A DNA stretch of 64,000 nt from CAHJWH01 sp965198905 (GTDB lineage: Bacteria; Pseudomonadota; Alphaproteobacteria; Caulobacterales; Caulobacteraceae), in assembly GCA_965198905.1 (NCBI GenBank), contig OZ240678.1, positions 3,596,001-3,660,000 on the forward strand, in the 5' to 3' direction. Position 1 is the first letter of the stretch, and each line of letters begins with the position of its first letter. This document shows, piece by piece, positions 41,901 to 50,224 of the stretch. Below the pieces are notes generated by a model. It was not told the origin of the DNA. It ran no database searches and was given only the letters and a program-made list of their open reading frames with translations. The position numbers and the translations under genes were made by a program.

Positions 41901-42601
41901 GCGAGGGCTCTGTCGGCGGTCTGGCGGGCTCCAACACCGGGACCATCTCCAAGAGCTACGCTACCGGCGCGGTGAGCAGCGTCTCCGGCAAGAGCTTCCT
42001 GCAGAACGGCCTGGGCGGTCTGGTCGGCTCCAACAGCGCCACGCTGACCGACGACTACGCCACCGGTGCGGTGGCCGGCAATGAACAGGTCGGCGGCCTG
42101 GTGGGCTACAACAGCAGCAGCGGCGTGATCTCCGTCGCTTACGCGACCGGCGCTGTAAAGGGGCTTACCGGCAATGGCGCGCCCAGCGGCTCAGGTGTCG
42201 ATGTTGGCGGCCTTGTGGGGCAGAACGCCGGCTCGGCGGCGAACACCTACGCCACCGGCGCGGTGAGCGGCTCCTCCGGCAAGGGCGGCCTTGTCGGGGT
42301 GAATGACCAAGGCGCCACGGTAGCTACATCCTACGCGACCGGGAAGGCTGGGTTCGGGTTCGCCGGAGCGAACAACGGTACGCTGGTCTCGGATGTGTTC
42401 GACACCAACACGACAGGGACGAGTACGGGCGTCGGCTCAGGCTCCGGCACGGGCGTAACCGGTATCGGCGGATCGACCGGCCTCGATCCCGACCAGGCGT
42501 CCAGCTACTCCGGCTTCGACTTCACAAGCATCTGGGCGATCCAGCCAGGTTCCTCCCGACCGTACCTGATGGCCATCCCGCAATCGGCGCCGCCCACTTA
42601 G
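38939..42601 (+). CDS. Filamentous-haemagglutinin-like exoprotein with GLUG repeats
   Basis: This 1220-residue secreted protein has a signal peptide (VFGLTLGALIAGTGAAQAGG), then the two-partner-secretion (TPS/FHA) domain: ILDWSSFSIGAGGKVTFDNGSGATLNRVTG and GSVYLINPNGVIIGKSGVLDVGGTFVAST. A linker follows, with two blocks of GLUG repeats: about seven at residues 555-740 (AGGLVGESYG..., DGGLVGFNDGG) and about eight at 905-1160 (VGGLVGYNSSS, YATGAV). Each block ends with a Phe-Asp-(S/T) motif. ATG at 38939 has a GGGG upstream. It is probably a cell-surface adhesin, but no TpsB transporter gene is in the window. The 40381-40600 stretch is AT-rich compared with the rest. Confidence 0.88.
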   Translation: MSGEFKAGARRGVLSWPVFGLTLGALIAGTGAAQAGGPVLPTGGKVVSGSAAIGAPGAGALTVTQSSSKAILDWSSFSIGAGGKVTFDNGSGATLNRVTGASLSSLDGLLSATGSVYLINPNGVIIGKSGVLDVGGTFVASTLDTPDASFLKGGALGFSGPSTASVVNLGKVGALGGDVALIAAQVSNAGSISAANGSAGLIAGHSVVMLRDGALDEGRFSVLLGGADTSVTNAGLIHAADAELRAEGGNVYALAGDTSGVIRATGVKSGGGKVWLVAEGGELDLGGAITAQGAGGTAGVIETSGSALKIGSVRIDARGGTWLVDPDDLTIDTNAATAIDSALNAGTSVTEQTTASGYSGAGVVGASGKGDITVAAPISWGTTAGLTLSAYRNINVDAQVTASGGGALTLVTDNSGAGNGGALLFNGGSVQFTGAGGGQPTGALVIGVGTGAPVNYTLVSDLQTLSADIVANNSGAFALAKSIDGSNGGAGYTKIPLISTSSTPFTGRFEGLGNTILNLEIEDSTDSYAGLFGRIDTSGVVTDLGLTGQVSASYGGTTYAGGLVGESYGSLSGIQSAVNVTSGYDAGGVAGVSYGSVSYSSSSGSIVGGEAGGLVGFAAGTISHASSSAKVVGQGDADAGGLVAFNIGRISESFSTGSVTGPLSDGGLVGFNDGGIDSSYSTASVYSGDGSGGLAGVSMGPITRSYASGPVSGYATGGLVGQNINSGTVSNSYFDSQTTGQTSDGGGATGLTTAQFMNASSPISNLGLSATPGGSGFVIVDSDGTLNGTNGATRPILLSEYSTTITNAHQLQLVALNLSATYTLAANVDASGTSNPSDVWGPAGFVPVGQASAPFTGTLNGAGHTVTSLTINDVSGTDVGLIGDLGAGGVVESLILSGNVTGGTNVGALVGYNSGMVTGSSGKGSVSGASNVGGVVGYNSALVSGSYGKATVSGTGTANASPSQNVGGFVGLNSGSLTGDYATGAVTGEGSVGGLAGSNTGTISKSYATGAVSSVSGKSFLQNGLGGLVGSNSATLTDDYATGAVAGNEQVGGLVGYNSSSGVISVAYATGAVKGLTGNGAPSGSGVDVGGLVGQNAGSAANTYATGAVSGSSGKGGLVGVNDQGATVATSYATGKAGFGFAGANNGTLVSDVFDTNTTGTSTGVGSGSGTGVTGIGGSTGLDPDQASSYSGFDFTSIWAIQPGSSRPYLMAIPQSAPPT

Positions 42602-42790
42602 GGCTCCGGGTGAGCTTTGCGGTGAGCACAGCCGACCAGGAGCTTATTTCAGTCGCGTCGCGCGTGGCCGATCCGCAAGAGGCGACTGGCCACCAGCAGT
42701 GCTGACACGCACTGCCAGATTGCGCCCTGCTTCCTACCCGTCAAACGCTCTGGTCGCTTTCCACCCAACTGAGACTCAGCAGACGTCCGC

Positions 42791-43603
42791 TCATCTGCCG
42801 GGCCCGCCGCTCCGCTCCACCCGCTTCGCGGCGTCCCATAAGGCGTCCATCTCGGCCAGATCGGAGTCTTCCGGACGCCGTCCCTCCGCAGCCAAGGCCG
42901 CTTCCACATAGCCGAACCTGCGGATGAACTTGGCGTTGGCGGCGCGCAGGGTGTCTTCGGGGTCGACGTCGAGTTTGCGGGCGAGGTTGGCGCAGACGAA
43001 CAGCAGGTCGCCGAGTTCCTCGCGGGCCTTGGCCTTGTCGCCGGCGGCGATCTCGACCTCCAGTTCGGCGGTCTCCTCGCGCAGCTTGTCCATGACGGTC
43101 AGGGCGTCGGGCCAGTCGAAGCCCACGCGGGCGGCGCGCTTGGTCAGCTTCACCGCGCGCACCAGGCCCGGCAGGCCGGAGGGCACGTCGTCCAGCACCC
43201 CGGCGCGGTGCGCGCCCTTGGCGGCGCGCTCGGCCGCCTTGATCTCCTCCCAGGCGGCGGTCTGCGCCTCGGGGGAGCGAGGCTCCGCGTCGCCGAAGAC
43301 GTGGGGGTGACGGCGGACCATCTTGGCGCAGATGGCGGCGGCCACGTCCTCGAAGGCGAAGGCCCCCTGTTCCTGCGCCATCCGGGAGTGGAACACGACC
43401 TGGAGCAGCAGGTCGCCGAGCTCGTCCTTCAGGTCGGCCAGGTCGTTCCGCTCGATGGCGTCGGCGACCTCGTAGGCCTCCTCCAGGGTGTAGGGCGCGA
43501 TGCTGGCGAAGGTCTGCGCCTGGTCCCAGGGACAGCCCGTCTCCGGATCGCGCAGGCGCGCCATGATGGCCAGCAGGCGGTCCAGCGACGGCGTCTCGCT
43601 CAT
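42791..43603 (-). CDS. mazG: Nucleoside triphosphate pyrophosphohydrolase
   Basis: This 270-residue house-cleaning enzyme hydrolyses NTPs to NMP and PPi. It has two MazG repeats, each with the metal-binding EExxE...ExxD pattern: TLEEAYEVADAIERNDLADLKDELGDLLLQVVFHSRMA and KLREETAELEVEIAAGDKAKAREELGDLLFVCANLAR. The N-terminal LRDPETGCPWDQAQTF is the family hallmark. ATG at 43603 overlaps the stop of the upstream hydroxylase gene (ATGA). The long open frame upstream is an artefact. Confidence 0.96.
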   Translation of the reverse strand: MSETPSLDRLLAIMARLRDPETGCPWDQAQTFASIAPYTLEEAYEVADAIERNDLADLKDELGDLLLQVVFHSRMAQEQGAFAFEDVAAAICAKMVRRHPHVFGDAEPRSPEAQTAAWEEIKAAERAAKGAHRAGVLDDVPSGLPGLVRAVKLTKRAARVGFDWPDALTVMDKLREETAELEVEIAAGDKAKAREELGDLLFVCANLARKLDVDPEDTLRAANAKFIRRFGYVEAALAAEGRRPEDSDLAEMDALWDAAKRVERSGGPGR

Positions 43604-44385
43604 GCGGGCTCCAGGGCGGGTTCCGGTCTGGCGGGCGCGGCGGGCCGGCCGACCGGCGGCATGGCGTCGGTGCCCATCCAGCGGTCCCAGGCGCGCAGGT
43701 ACAGGCCGTAATTGCAGCGGAAACGGGTGTGGTGGAGGCTGTGGTGGGTGGCGGTGATCAGCCAGCTCCCGATCCGCCCGCGCACGAAGCGCTGCGGCCA
43801 CAGCTCGAACCCGCAATGGTTCATCAGCGACGAGAGCGTCATCAGCGTCAGCAGGCCCAGCGCCACGTCGAGCTGCAGCGGCACGACGAAGCTCAGCGCC
43901 GGCAGCACCCAGGCGGTCGCCGCCGCCTCCGCCGCGTCGAAGGCGAAGGAGGCGAAGGGCGTCGGCTCGCGCGACAGGTGGTGGCCCCGATGCGCCCAGG
44001 CGAAGGCCCAGCGCTGGTGCAACGCCCTGTGCGTCCAGTAATAGTAGGCGTCCTGGACCAGCAGGTAGATCACAGCGCTTACCGGCATCCACCACAGCGG
44101 ATAGCGGTGTGGGTCGAGGTAGAGCAGCCCCCGCCCATGCCGAAAGGCCACCAGCGCCACCGCGGCCGGGAAGGCGTAGATAGGCGAGGAGACCAGGGAG
44201 GCGCGCAGCTCGTGCAACACCCCCGCGCGGGTCGGCGCGCGGGTGTTGAGCCGCAGCGCCTTCAGCCTCGGCTCCCCCCGCCGCCACAGCAGGGCGTACA
44301 TGCCCGCCGCTACCGCCAGATAGCGCAGCGCGATGATCGCGCTCAGCGCCGCTGTGATGGCGAGCAACTCCATGCCGGGCTGCAT
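43600..44385 (-). CDS. Fatty-acid hydroxylase/sterol desaturase family protein
   Basis: This 261-residue integral membrane di-iron enzyme has histidine clusters HRALH, HRGHH, NHCGF and THHSLHH in the order typical of the family, between several hydrophobic helices (about 5-35, 65-85, 95-115, 160-190). It may hydroxylate a lipid chain in the cytoplasmic membrane; the substrate is unknown. The start could be ATG 44385 or 44373. It overlaps mazG by 4 bp; the pair is probably co-transcribed by chance of position rather than by pathway. Confidence 0.9.
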   Translation of the reverse strand: MQPGMELLAITAALSAIIALRYLAVAAGMYALLWRRGEPRLKALRLNTRAPTRAGVLHELRASLVSSPIYAFPAAVALVAFRHGRGLLYLDPHRYPLWWMPVSAVIYLLVQDAYYYWTHRALHQRWAFAWAHRGHHLSREPTPFASFAFDAAEAAATAWVLPALSFVVPLQLDVALGLLTLMTLSSLMNHCGFELWPQRFVRGRIGSWLITATHHSLHHTRFRCNYGLYLRAWDRWMGTDAMPPVGRPAAPARPEPALEPA

Positions 44386-44459
44386 AGCGCGGGCGCCGTC
44401 GCCGGGGAACCCAGGCGGCCGGCCGGGAACGCAAATCGTCGAGAGCGGTATAGGCCTGC

Positions 44460-45023
44460 ATGACGACCGACGCCGCTCCGCCCGCTCCAGAAGCCTCCCC
44501 CCACGCCTCCCCGGACGCCGGGACCATCGCGCTCGCCGGCCGCATCTTCGACGCCGCCCGGGGGGGCGATGCGGAGACGCTGGCGGGGCTGATCGCGCAC
44601 GGCCTGTCGCCGAACCTCCGCAACGACAAGGGCGACACCCTGCTGATGCTCGCTGCCTATCACGGCCGGCTGGCGGCGGTGCGGGCGTTGCTGGAGGCCG
44701 GCGCCGACCCCGACATCGTCAACGACCGGGGCCAGACGCCGCTGGGCGGCGTGGCCTTCAAGGGCGAGCTGGAGGTGGCGCGGGCGCTGCTCGACCAGGG
44801 CGCGGCGGTCGACGGCGCGGGGCCCGACCGGCGCACGCCCCTGATGATCGCCGCCATGTTCGACCGGATCGAGCTGGTGGGCCTGCTGCTGGCGCGTGGG
44901 GCCGACCCCACCGCGGTCGACCTCGCGGGCATGGCGGTGTTGCAGGTCGCCTCGGCCCTGGGCGCCGCCGAGACGCCGGCGATGATCCAGGCGGCGTTGA
45001 ACCGGCGGCCGGCCGGTGGATGA
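44460..45023 (+). CDS. Ankyrin-repeat protein
   Basis: This 187-residue protein has about four ankyrin repeats: NLRNDKGDTLLMLAAYHGRLAAVRALLEAGADPDIVNDRGQTPL, ...GELEVARALLDQGAAVDGAGPDRRTPLMIAAMFDRIELVGLLLARGADP. There is no signal peptide or membrane segment. It probably binds other proteins; the partner is unknown. It stands alone. Confidence 0.9.
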   Translation: MTTDAAPPAPEASPHASPDAGTIALAGRIFDAARGGDAETLAGLIAHGLSPNLRNDKGDTLLMLAAYHGRLAAVRALLEAGADPDIVNDRGQTPLGGVAFKGELEVARALLDQGAAVDGAGPDRRTPLMIAAMFDRIELVGLLLARGADPTAVDLAGMAVLQVASALGAAETPAMIQAALNRRPAGG

Positions 45024-45107
45024 CCGCCGGCGTATTGCCGCTTCTTAAGGTGACGCGGCGGCGAGGAGCGTGCAGTTAACGGCCCGACACCGTCCAAGAG
45101 GTCGAGC

Positions 45108-47183
45108 TTGCGCCGTTTCTTGATCTCCGCGGCGCTCTGCGCGCTCGCCACCTCCGCCCAGGCGCAGGCGCCTAGCCGCGCGTTCTCGCCGAAGGACCTG
45201 TTCGCGCTGCAGCAGGCCGGCGACACCCAGATCCGCCCCGACGGCGGCGAGGTCGCCTATGTGCGCACCACCTACGACATCATGACGGACAAGCCGCGCC
45301 ATTCGATCTGGCTGGTGGACGTGGCGAGCGGCGCTCAGCAGCCCATGGACGGGGCGGCCGGAGAGGGCGAGCCGCGCTGGTCGCCGGACGGCAGGCGCTT
45401 GGCCTATGTGGCGGCGGGCCCCCAGGGCAAGCCCCAGCTGCACGTGCGCTGGATGGCGTCCGGAGCGAGCGCTGCGATGACAGACCTTCCGGAGGGGCCG
45501 GACGATCTCGCCTGGTCACCGGACGGGCGCTCGATCGCCTTCTCCATGCTGGTCACCGAGGATGCCCCCAAGCTCGGCGCGCCGATGGACAAGCCCGAGG
45601 GCGCCAAGTGGGCGGAGCCGCTGAAGATCATCACCCGCGTCCACTACCGCGAGGACAACGAGGGCTACCTAAAGCCCGGCTACCGCCACCTGTTCATCGT
45701 CCCGGCGGACGGCGGCGCGCCGCGCCAGCTGAGCTTCGGCGACTATGACGACGGCGGCCCGATCCGCTTTACGCCGGACGGGCGCACCCTGGTGTTCGTC
45801 TCGGAGCGGGAGAAGGGCTGGCAGCTCGACACCATGAACTCCGAGCTGTTCCGGCTGTCGCTGGACACCGGCGCCCTGACCGCGCTGACCCACCGCGTAG
45901 GGCCGGACCAGGAGCCGGCGCTGTCGCCCGACGGCAAGCGGATCGCCTGGGTCGGCTTCGACGACCACCTGCGCGGCTACGAGAACAGCGGCCTGTACGT
46001 CATGGACCTGCAGGGGGGCACGCCGAAGCTGCTCACCGCCGGCTTCGACCGCTCCCTCGGCCATCCGGAATGGGCCAGGGACGGGCGCAGCGTCTATGTG
46101 AACTACACCGACCACGGGGTGACCGAGGTGGCGGAGGTCGGGATGGAGGGCCAGGTCCGCCCGCTGGTGGCGGGGCTCGGCGGGTCCGAACTCGACCGGC
46201 CCTATAGCGGCGGCGACTACAGCGTGTCTGACAACGGGACGCTGGCCTTCACCTACGGCGACGCGGCCACGCCCGCCGATGTCGCGATCTCGCGCGGCGG
46301 CGGGGCGCCCCGGCGGCTCACCAGCCTGAACGCGGAGCTGTTCTCGGCGGTGACGCTGGCCAAGGTGACGCCGTTGGCGGTGACTTCCACCTACGACAAG
46401 CGCGCCATAGACGCCTGGGTGATGACCCCGCCGGGCTTCGATCCCGCGCGGAAATATCCGCTGGTGCTGGAGGTGCACGGCGGCCCCTTCGCCAGCTACG
46501 GCCCGAACTTCGCCTCGGAACTGCAGCTGTACGCGGCGGCGGGATACGTGGTGCTCTACGTCAATCCTCGCGGGTCGACCTCTTACGGGGCGGAGTTCGC
46601 CGACCTGATCGACCGCAACTATCCGAGCCAGGACTATGACGACCTGATGAGCGCGGTGGATACGGTGATCGCCAGGGGGTTCGTGGACCCCGACGACCTG
46701 TTCGTCACCGGCGGCTCGGGCGGGGGCGCGCTGACCGCCTGGATCGTGGGCAAGACCGCACGGTTTAAGGCGGCGGTGTCGCAGAAGCCGGTGATCGACT
46801 GGACCAGCGAAGTGCTGACCACCGATGGCTACGAGCAGATGGCCAAGTACTGGTTCGGCAAGATGCCCTGGGAAGACCCCATGGGCTACTGGCGCCGCTC
46901 GCCGCTGTCGCTGGTCGGGGCCGTGACCACGCCGACCATGCTGATGGTCGGGGAGGAGGACCACCGCACGCCCCCCAGCGAAGCCGAGCAGGAGTTCGAC
47001 GCCCTGCAGCTCCGCGGCGTCCCCACCGCCCTGATCCGGGTGCCCGGCGCCTCGCATGAGGCGCTGGCCGAACGCCCCTCTCAGGAAGCCGCGGAAGCCG
47101 GCGCGATCCTGGCCTGGTTCGGCAGGTATCGCACCGACGCGGCCGGCCTCAGGCGGCCTGCAACTGCGGCGCCGGGGGGCTGA
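45108..47183 (+). CDS. Secreted S9-family (prolyl oligopeptidase-like) peptidase
   Basis: This 691-residue exported serine peptidase has a signal peptide (MRRFLISAALCALATSAQAQA), a beta-propeller with TolB-like repeats (SPDGRSIAFS, RFTPDGRTLVFVSE, SPDGKRIAWVGFDD) and a C-terminal alpha/beta-hydrolase domain. The triad is Ser537 in VTGGSGGGALTAW, Asp618 in EEDHRTP and His650 in GASHEAL. The start is a TTG at 45108, with AGAGG upstream; it is needed to give the signal peptide, and no ATG lies near. It resembles dipeptidyl/acylaminoacyl peptidases of Caulobacterales and Xanthomonads. Its end overlaps the convergent cupin gene by 35 bp. Confidence 0.93.
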   Translation: MRRFLISAALCALATSAQAQAPSRAFSPKDLFALQQAGDTQIRPDGGEVAYVRTTYDIMTDKPRHSIWLVDVASGAQQPMDGAAGEGEPRWSPDGRRLAYVAAGPQGKPQLHVRWMASGASAAMTDLPEGPDDLAWSPDGRSIAFSMLVTEDAPKLGAPMDKPEGAKWAEPLKIITRVHYREDNEGYLKPGYRHLFIVPADGGAPRQLSFGDYDDGGPIRFTPDGRTLVFVSEREKGWQLDTMNSELFRLSLDTGALTALTHRVGPDQEPALSPDGKRIAWVGFDDHLRGYENSGLYVMDLQGGTPKLLTAGFDRSLGHPEWARDGRSVYVNYTDHGVTEVAEVGMEGQVRPLVAGLGGSELDRPYSGGDYSVSDNGTLAFTYGDAATPADVAISRGGGAPRRLTSLNAELFSAVTLAKVTPLAVTSTYDKRAIDAWVMTPPGFDPARKYPLVLEVHGGPFASYGPNFASELQLYAAAGYVVLYVNPRGSTSYGAEFADLIDRNYPSQDYDDLMSAVDTVIARGFVDPDDLFVTGGSGGGALTAWIVGKTARFKAAVSQKPVIDWTSEVLTTDGYEQMAKYWFGKMPWEDPMGYWRRSPLSLVGAVTTPTMLMVGEEDHRTPPSEAEQEFDALQLRGVPTALIRVPGASHEALAERPSQEAAEAGAILAWFGRYRTDAAGLRRPATAAPGG

Positions 47184-47601
47184 AGGCGGGGAGGCGGCCG
47201 GAGAACTTCTCCCGCGCCTTTCCGCGCAGCCGGACCAGCATAGCCATCAGCTGGGGCACGCTTTCCCGGAAGACGGCGAGCTTTCGCACATAGGTGTCCA
47301 CCTGCCACGTCGCCGAGGCGCCGGCCGGGAAGAACACCACGTCGCCCGGGCCCAGCACCTCGACGCGGCCATCGTCCAGCGTGATCGTCACGCCGCCCTC
47401 GATGATGTGGATGGTCTCGTCCTGGTCATAGACCCAGCGGAACACCCCCGCCGTGCAGTCCCACAGCATGGTCATCGCCGTCCGGTCGGCGCTGCGGGCC
47501 AACACCGTGTTGCGGGCCTGCGGCGTTCCCTGCATCACCCAGTCCGGGCGGATGGGGGCGCTGGAGAGCTGGACGTCCTGCGAGCTGACTACCACCGACA
47601 T
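47149..47601 (-). CDS. Cupin-domain protein
   Basis: This 150-residue protein has one cupin fold of the RmlC-like sort: WDCTAGVFRWVYDQDETIHIIEGGVTITLDDG (motif 1, with a single His where enzymes have H-x-H) and LGPGDVVFFPAGASATWQVD (motif 2, with no His). The loss of metal ligands suggests a binding rather than catalytic role, as in the DUF861 (EutQ-like) cupins. Convergent with, and overlapping, the S9 peptidase gene. Confidence 0.85.
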   Translation of the reverse strand: MSVVVSSQDVQLSSAPIRPDWVMQGTPQARNTVLARSADRTAMTMLWDCTAGVFRWVYDQDETIHIIEGGVTITLDDGRVEVLGPGDVVFFPAGASATWQVDTYVRKLAVFRESVPQLMAMLVRLRGKAREKFSGRLPAFSPPAPQLQAA

Positions 47602-47912
47602 CGGGCTGGGTTCCTATCTCAGTTTGGGGCGCCCTGCGGCGCGATGGTCTCCGCAACGCAAAGCCGACGCCAAGTTCGCCCCGCAGGCGAATTCGCGGGT
47701 GCGGCGAAATGGCGTCGTCGGAGGGCTGGCTGGAGTGGACGCTAAGCGCCGCCGCTTTCACGATCAGCCAGCCCACCAACGAACCTCTGCAGAGTGTCAG
47801 AAGGTAGAGTAACGGGCCTTCTACTCGGGGGGATGCCACCATCTCCCTGCCGCGGAGTTACAGCTCGGGCGCCCCTGACCTCGTTTCACCGCGCCGACCG
47901 ATAGGACAATAA
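47602..47912. other. Gene-free region
   Basis: No coding region is supported in these 311 bp. A short inverted repeat AGAAGG...CCTTCT (about 47799-47823) is the only structure noticed. Promoters for the cupin (minus) and EthD (plus) genes are expected here, but no convincing -35/-10 was found. Confidence 0.4.
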
Positions 47913-48260
47913 ATGATGATAAAATTTAGCATTTTACTCGTCCGCAAACCCACGCTCTCTCACGCTGAGTTTGTTGATCATCATAGAAATGTCCATGCTG
48001 CTCTTTTCATGTCCGTGGCCGTAGTGAAGCAGACTGTAAGGCGCTACATACAGCAACATGCCATGCCAGTCGAATTGCCCGGAATGCCGCCGGTTAAGTA
48101 CGACGGCATTACGGAACTCTGGTTTGATGATGTTGAATCGCTCGCTCGCTGCTTCTCCGACCCTGAGTACCTCGGGCTTATCAGGCCAGACGAAGATTCG
48201 TTTCTTGATCTACATGCTTGCGACTTCATAGTTTCAACGGAAAGCATAGTGCTTGCCTGA
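47913..48260 (+). CDS. EthD-domain protein
   Basis: This 115-residue protein has the dimeric alpha/beta-barrel fold of the EthD family: MMIKFSILLVRKPTLSHAEFVDHHRNVHAAL, VKYDGITELWFDDVESLARCFSDPEYL and DLHACDFIVSTE. Such proteins are small oxidoreductases or accessory proteins of ring and ether degradation. The gene is markedly less GC-rich than its surroundings, pointing to horizontal transfer. No pathway partner is adjacent. Confidence 0.82.
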   Translation: MMIKFSILLVRKPTLSHAEFVDHHRNVHAALFMSVAVVKQTVRRYIQQHAMPVELPGMPPVKYDGITELWFDDVESLARCFSDPEYLGLIRPDEDSFLDLHACDFIVSTESIVLA

Positions 48261-48365
48261 TCGAACGCAGCACACGGTCTGCGACGGGTCATCTGGGGCG
48301 TCGCGCGACCCACGTTCTTCAGGCGGCGCGAGTTCCGGCGACGAAACCGGCAGATCGCGCGCCGC

Positions 48366-49964
48366 TCAATACAGCTCCGTCTCGTCGTCCGCGCCTTGTT
48401 CGTGCAGCTCCAGGGCGGGGGTTCGCCAGCCGGAGCGTTCGCCCCATACGTAGAAGGCCAAGCCCATCAGGGCGACCAGCCCCAGGTCCCAGCCGTAGGG
48501 GATCAGGCCGAGGCCGCCGAACTGGCGGCTGCCGATGAAGGAGACTAGGGCCATGACGGGCAGGTAGGCGATCAGCCACCAGGCGCCGCGAAGGTGCTGG
48601 GAGAAGTCCTTCCAGCCGTGCTTCCACTCCGCCCAGATGTAGATGGGCGCCGCGATCAGGATCAGCAGGATCACCTCGCCGGTCAGGGGCCACTTGGCCC
48701 AATACAGCAGCAGGGTGCAGAGGATGAAGGCGACCGGCGCGAACACCGGCAGGATGGGGGTGCGTAGCGGCCGCTCCAGGTCGGGCGCGGTGCGCCGCAG
48801 CGCCCCGACCGCAATCGGCCCGATCTGGTAGGCCACGATGGTCGCCACCGAGATCACCGCCGCCAGCGGCCCCCAGCCCCGGAAGAAGAACAGGAAGAGG
48901 AAGGCCACGACCAAGTTCAGCCACATGGCCGGGCGGGGGACGCCGCTCTTGGAGTTGATGTGGCCGAACACCTTGGGCAGCGAGCCGCTCTTCTCCATGG
49001 CGTAGATCATCCGCGCCGTGGTGGTGGTGTAGGTGGCGCCGGTGCCGCTGGGGCTCACGAAGGCGTCCGAATAGAGCAGCAGCGCCAGCCAGTTGAGGTT
49101 CAGGGCCAGGGCCAGTTGGGCGAAGGGGGAGGAGAAGTTCACCCCCGCCCAGCCCTGCTTCAGCACGTCCGGGGGCGTGGCGCCCACGAAGGCGACCTGC
49201 AGCAGGATGTACACCACCGTGGCGATGGCGATGGCGCCGAACACGGCCAGGGGCACGTTGCGCTGGGGGTTCTTGGCCTCGCCCGCCAGGTTGATCGGGC
49301 TCTGGAAGCCGTTGAAGCTGAACACGATCCCGCTGGTGGCGGTGGCGGCCAGGATGGCGGAGACGTTGATCGCCTCGCGCCCCGGATGCAGGCCGACGCT
49401 GAAGTTCTGGCGGTGGAAGCCCGCGATGATCAGGGCGACGCCCGTGACCGCGGGGATGACCAGCTTGAAGGCGGTGATGCCGGCGTTGGTCTTGGCGTAG
49501 AGCTTCACGCCCCAGTAGTTCAGCAGGAAATAGCCCACCACCAGGACCGCCGCGAGCAGCAGGCCGACCGTCGACAGCTCGTGTCCGTTGTAGAGGCCGT
49601 GGGTCCAGCGATAAGGCCACGACGCCATGTACTGGACCGAGGCCTCCGCCTCCACCGGGATGACGGAGACCACCGCGATCCAGTTGGACCAGCCGGCTAT
49701 GAACCCTACCAGCGTGCCGTGCGAATAGTAGCCGTAGCGCACCATGCCGCCGGTCTCGGAAAACATGGCGCCCAGCTCCACGAACACCGTGGCGATGATG
49801 GCGATGATGACGGCGCCCAGCGCCCAGGCCCACACCGCTCCCGCACCGGCCAGCTGGGCGGTGCGCCAAGCCCCGAACAGCCAGCCCGAGCCGATGATGG
49901 AGCCCAGCCCCGTCAGCATCAGGGCGAGCGGGCCGATGTCGCGACGGACGTGGGAGTCTGACAA
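48366..49964 (-). CDS. APC-family amino acid permease
   Basis: This permease of about 532 residues and 12 helices belongs to the APC superfamily (AA_permease_2). The first helix has GLGSIIGSGWLFGAW, the substrate-binding GSG-type unwinding, followed by FVELGAMFSETGGMVRYGYYSHG and a conserved FSFNGFQSPINLAGEAKNPQRNVP. It probably imports amino acids with protons; the aspartate/proline-type branch is a guess. The start is uncertain: a TTG at 49964 gives the short N-terminus seen in relatives (SDSHVRRDIGPLAL), and a GTG at 50042 would add 26 residues. Confidence 0.88.
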   Translation of the reverse strand: MSDSHVRRDIGPLALMLTGLGSIIGSGWLFGAWRTAQLAGAGAVWAWALGAVIIAIIATVFVELGAMFSETGGMVRYGYYSHGTLVGFIAGWSNWIAVVSVIPVEAEASVQYMASWPYRWTHGLYNGHELSTVGLLLAAVLVVGYFLLNYWGVKLYAKTNAGITAFKLVIPAVTGVALIIAGFHRQNFSVGLHPGREAINVSAILAATATSGIVFSFNGFQSPINLAGEAKNPQRNVPLAVFGAIAIATVVYILLQVAFVGATPPDVLKQGWAGVNFSSPFAQLALALNLNWLALLLYSDAFVSPSGTGATYTTTTARMIYAMEKSGSLPKVFGHINSKSGVPRPAMWLNLVVAFLFLFFFRGWGPLAAVISVATIVAYQIGPIAVGALRRTAPDLERPLRTPILPVFAPVAFILCTLLLYWAKWPLTGEVILLILIAAPIYIWAEWKHGWKDFSQHLRGAWWLIAYLPVMALVSFIGSRQFGGLGLIPYGWDLGLVALMGLAFYVWGERSGWRTPALELHEQGADDETELY

Positions 49965-50102
49965 GGGCGCGCTCGGGCTTTGCGGAAAGGCCCGCAGGCC
50001 CAAGCTGTGCGGGAAACGAGGGCTGGCGGCAAGGCGACGCACTGCCGCTCTCAGGCGTTGGGACGCAATGAAGATCGCCGGGAACGCTTACGTCTCAGTC
50101 GG

Positions 50103-50181
50103 CCTCATCCTGAGCTTGTCGAAGGATGGGGCCGCGGCGCGCCCGGTGGACGCCTCGTCCTTCGACAAGCTCAGGATGAGG
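50103..50181. repeat. Perfect 24-bp inverted repeat (REP-like)
   Basis: The arms at 50103-50126 and 50158-50181 are exact reverse complements (CCTCATCCTGAGCTTGTCGA and on) with a 31-bp loop. This TCGACAAGCTCAGGATGAGG type of palindrome is a widespread dispersed repeat in alphaproteobacteria (general knowledge). It sits between the divergent permease and RNA-ligase-like genes. Confidence 0.85.
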
Positions 50182-50224
50182 CGAATGCCGGCGGTCACGC
50201 TTGGTCTGACCCTGGTCTAGCGCC

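Noticed and set aside
42649..42909. Minus-strand ORF of 86 codons overlapping the end of mazG
   Set aside because: It shares most of its length with mazG in another frame, and its remaining part shows no recognisable motif or Shine-Dalgarno.
45669..47057. Long minus-strand ORF (462 codons) opposite the S9 peptidase gene
   Set aside because: Arg/His/Gly-rich antisense frame of a gene with clear catalytic motifs; no family features.
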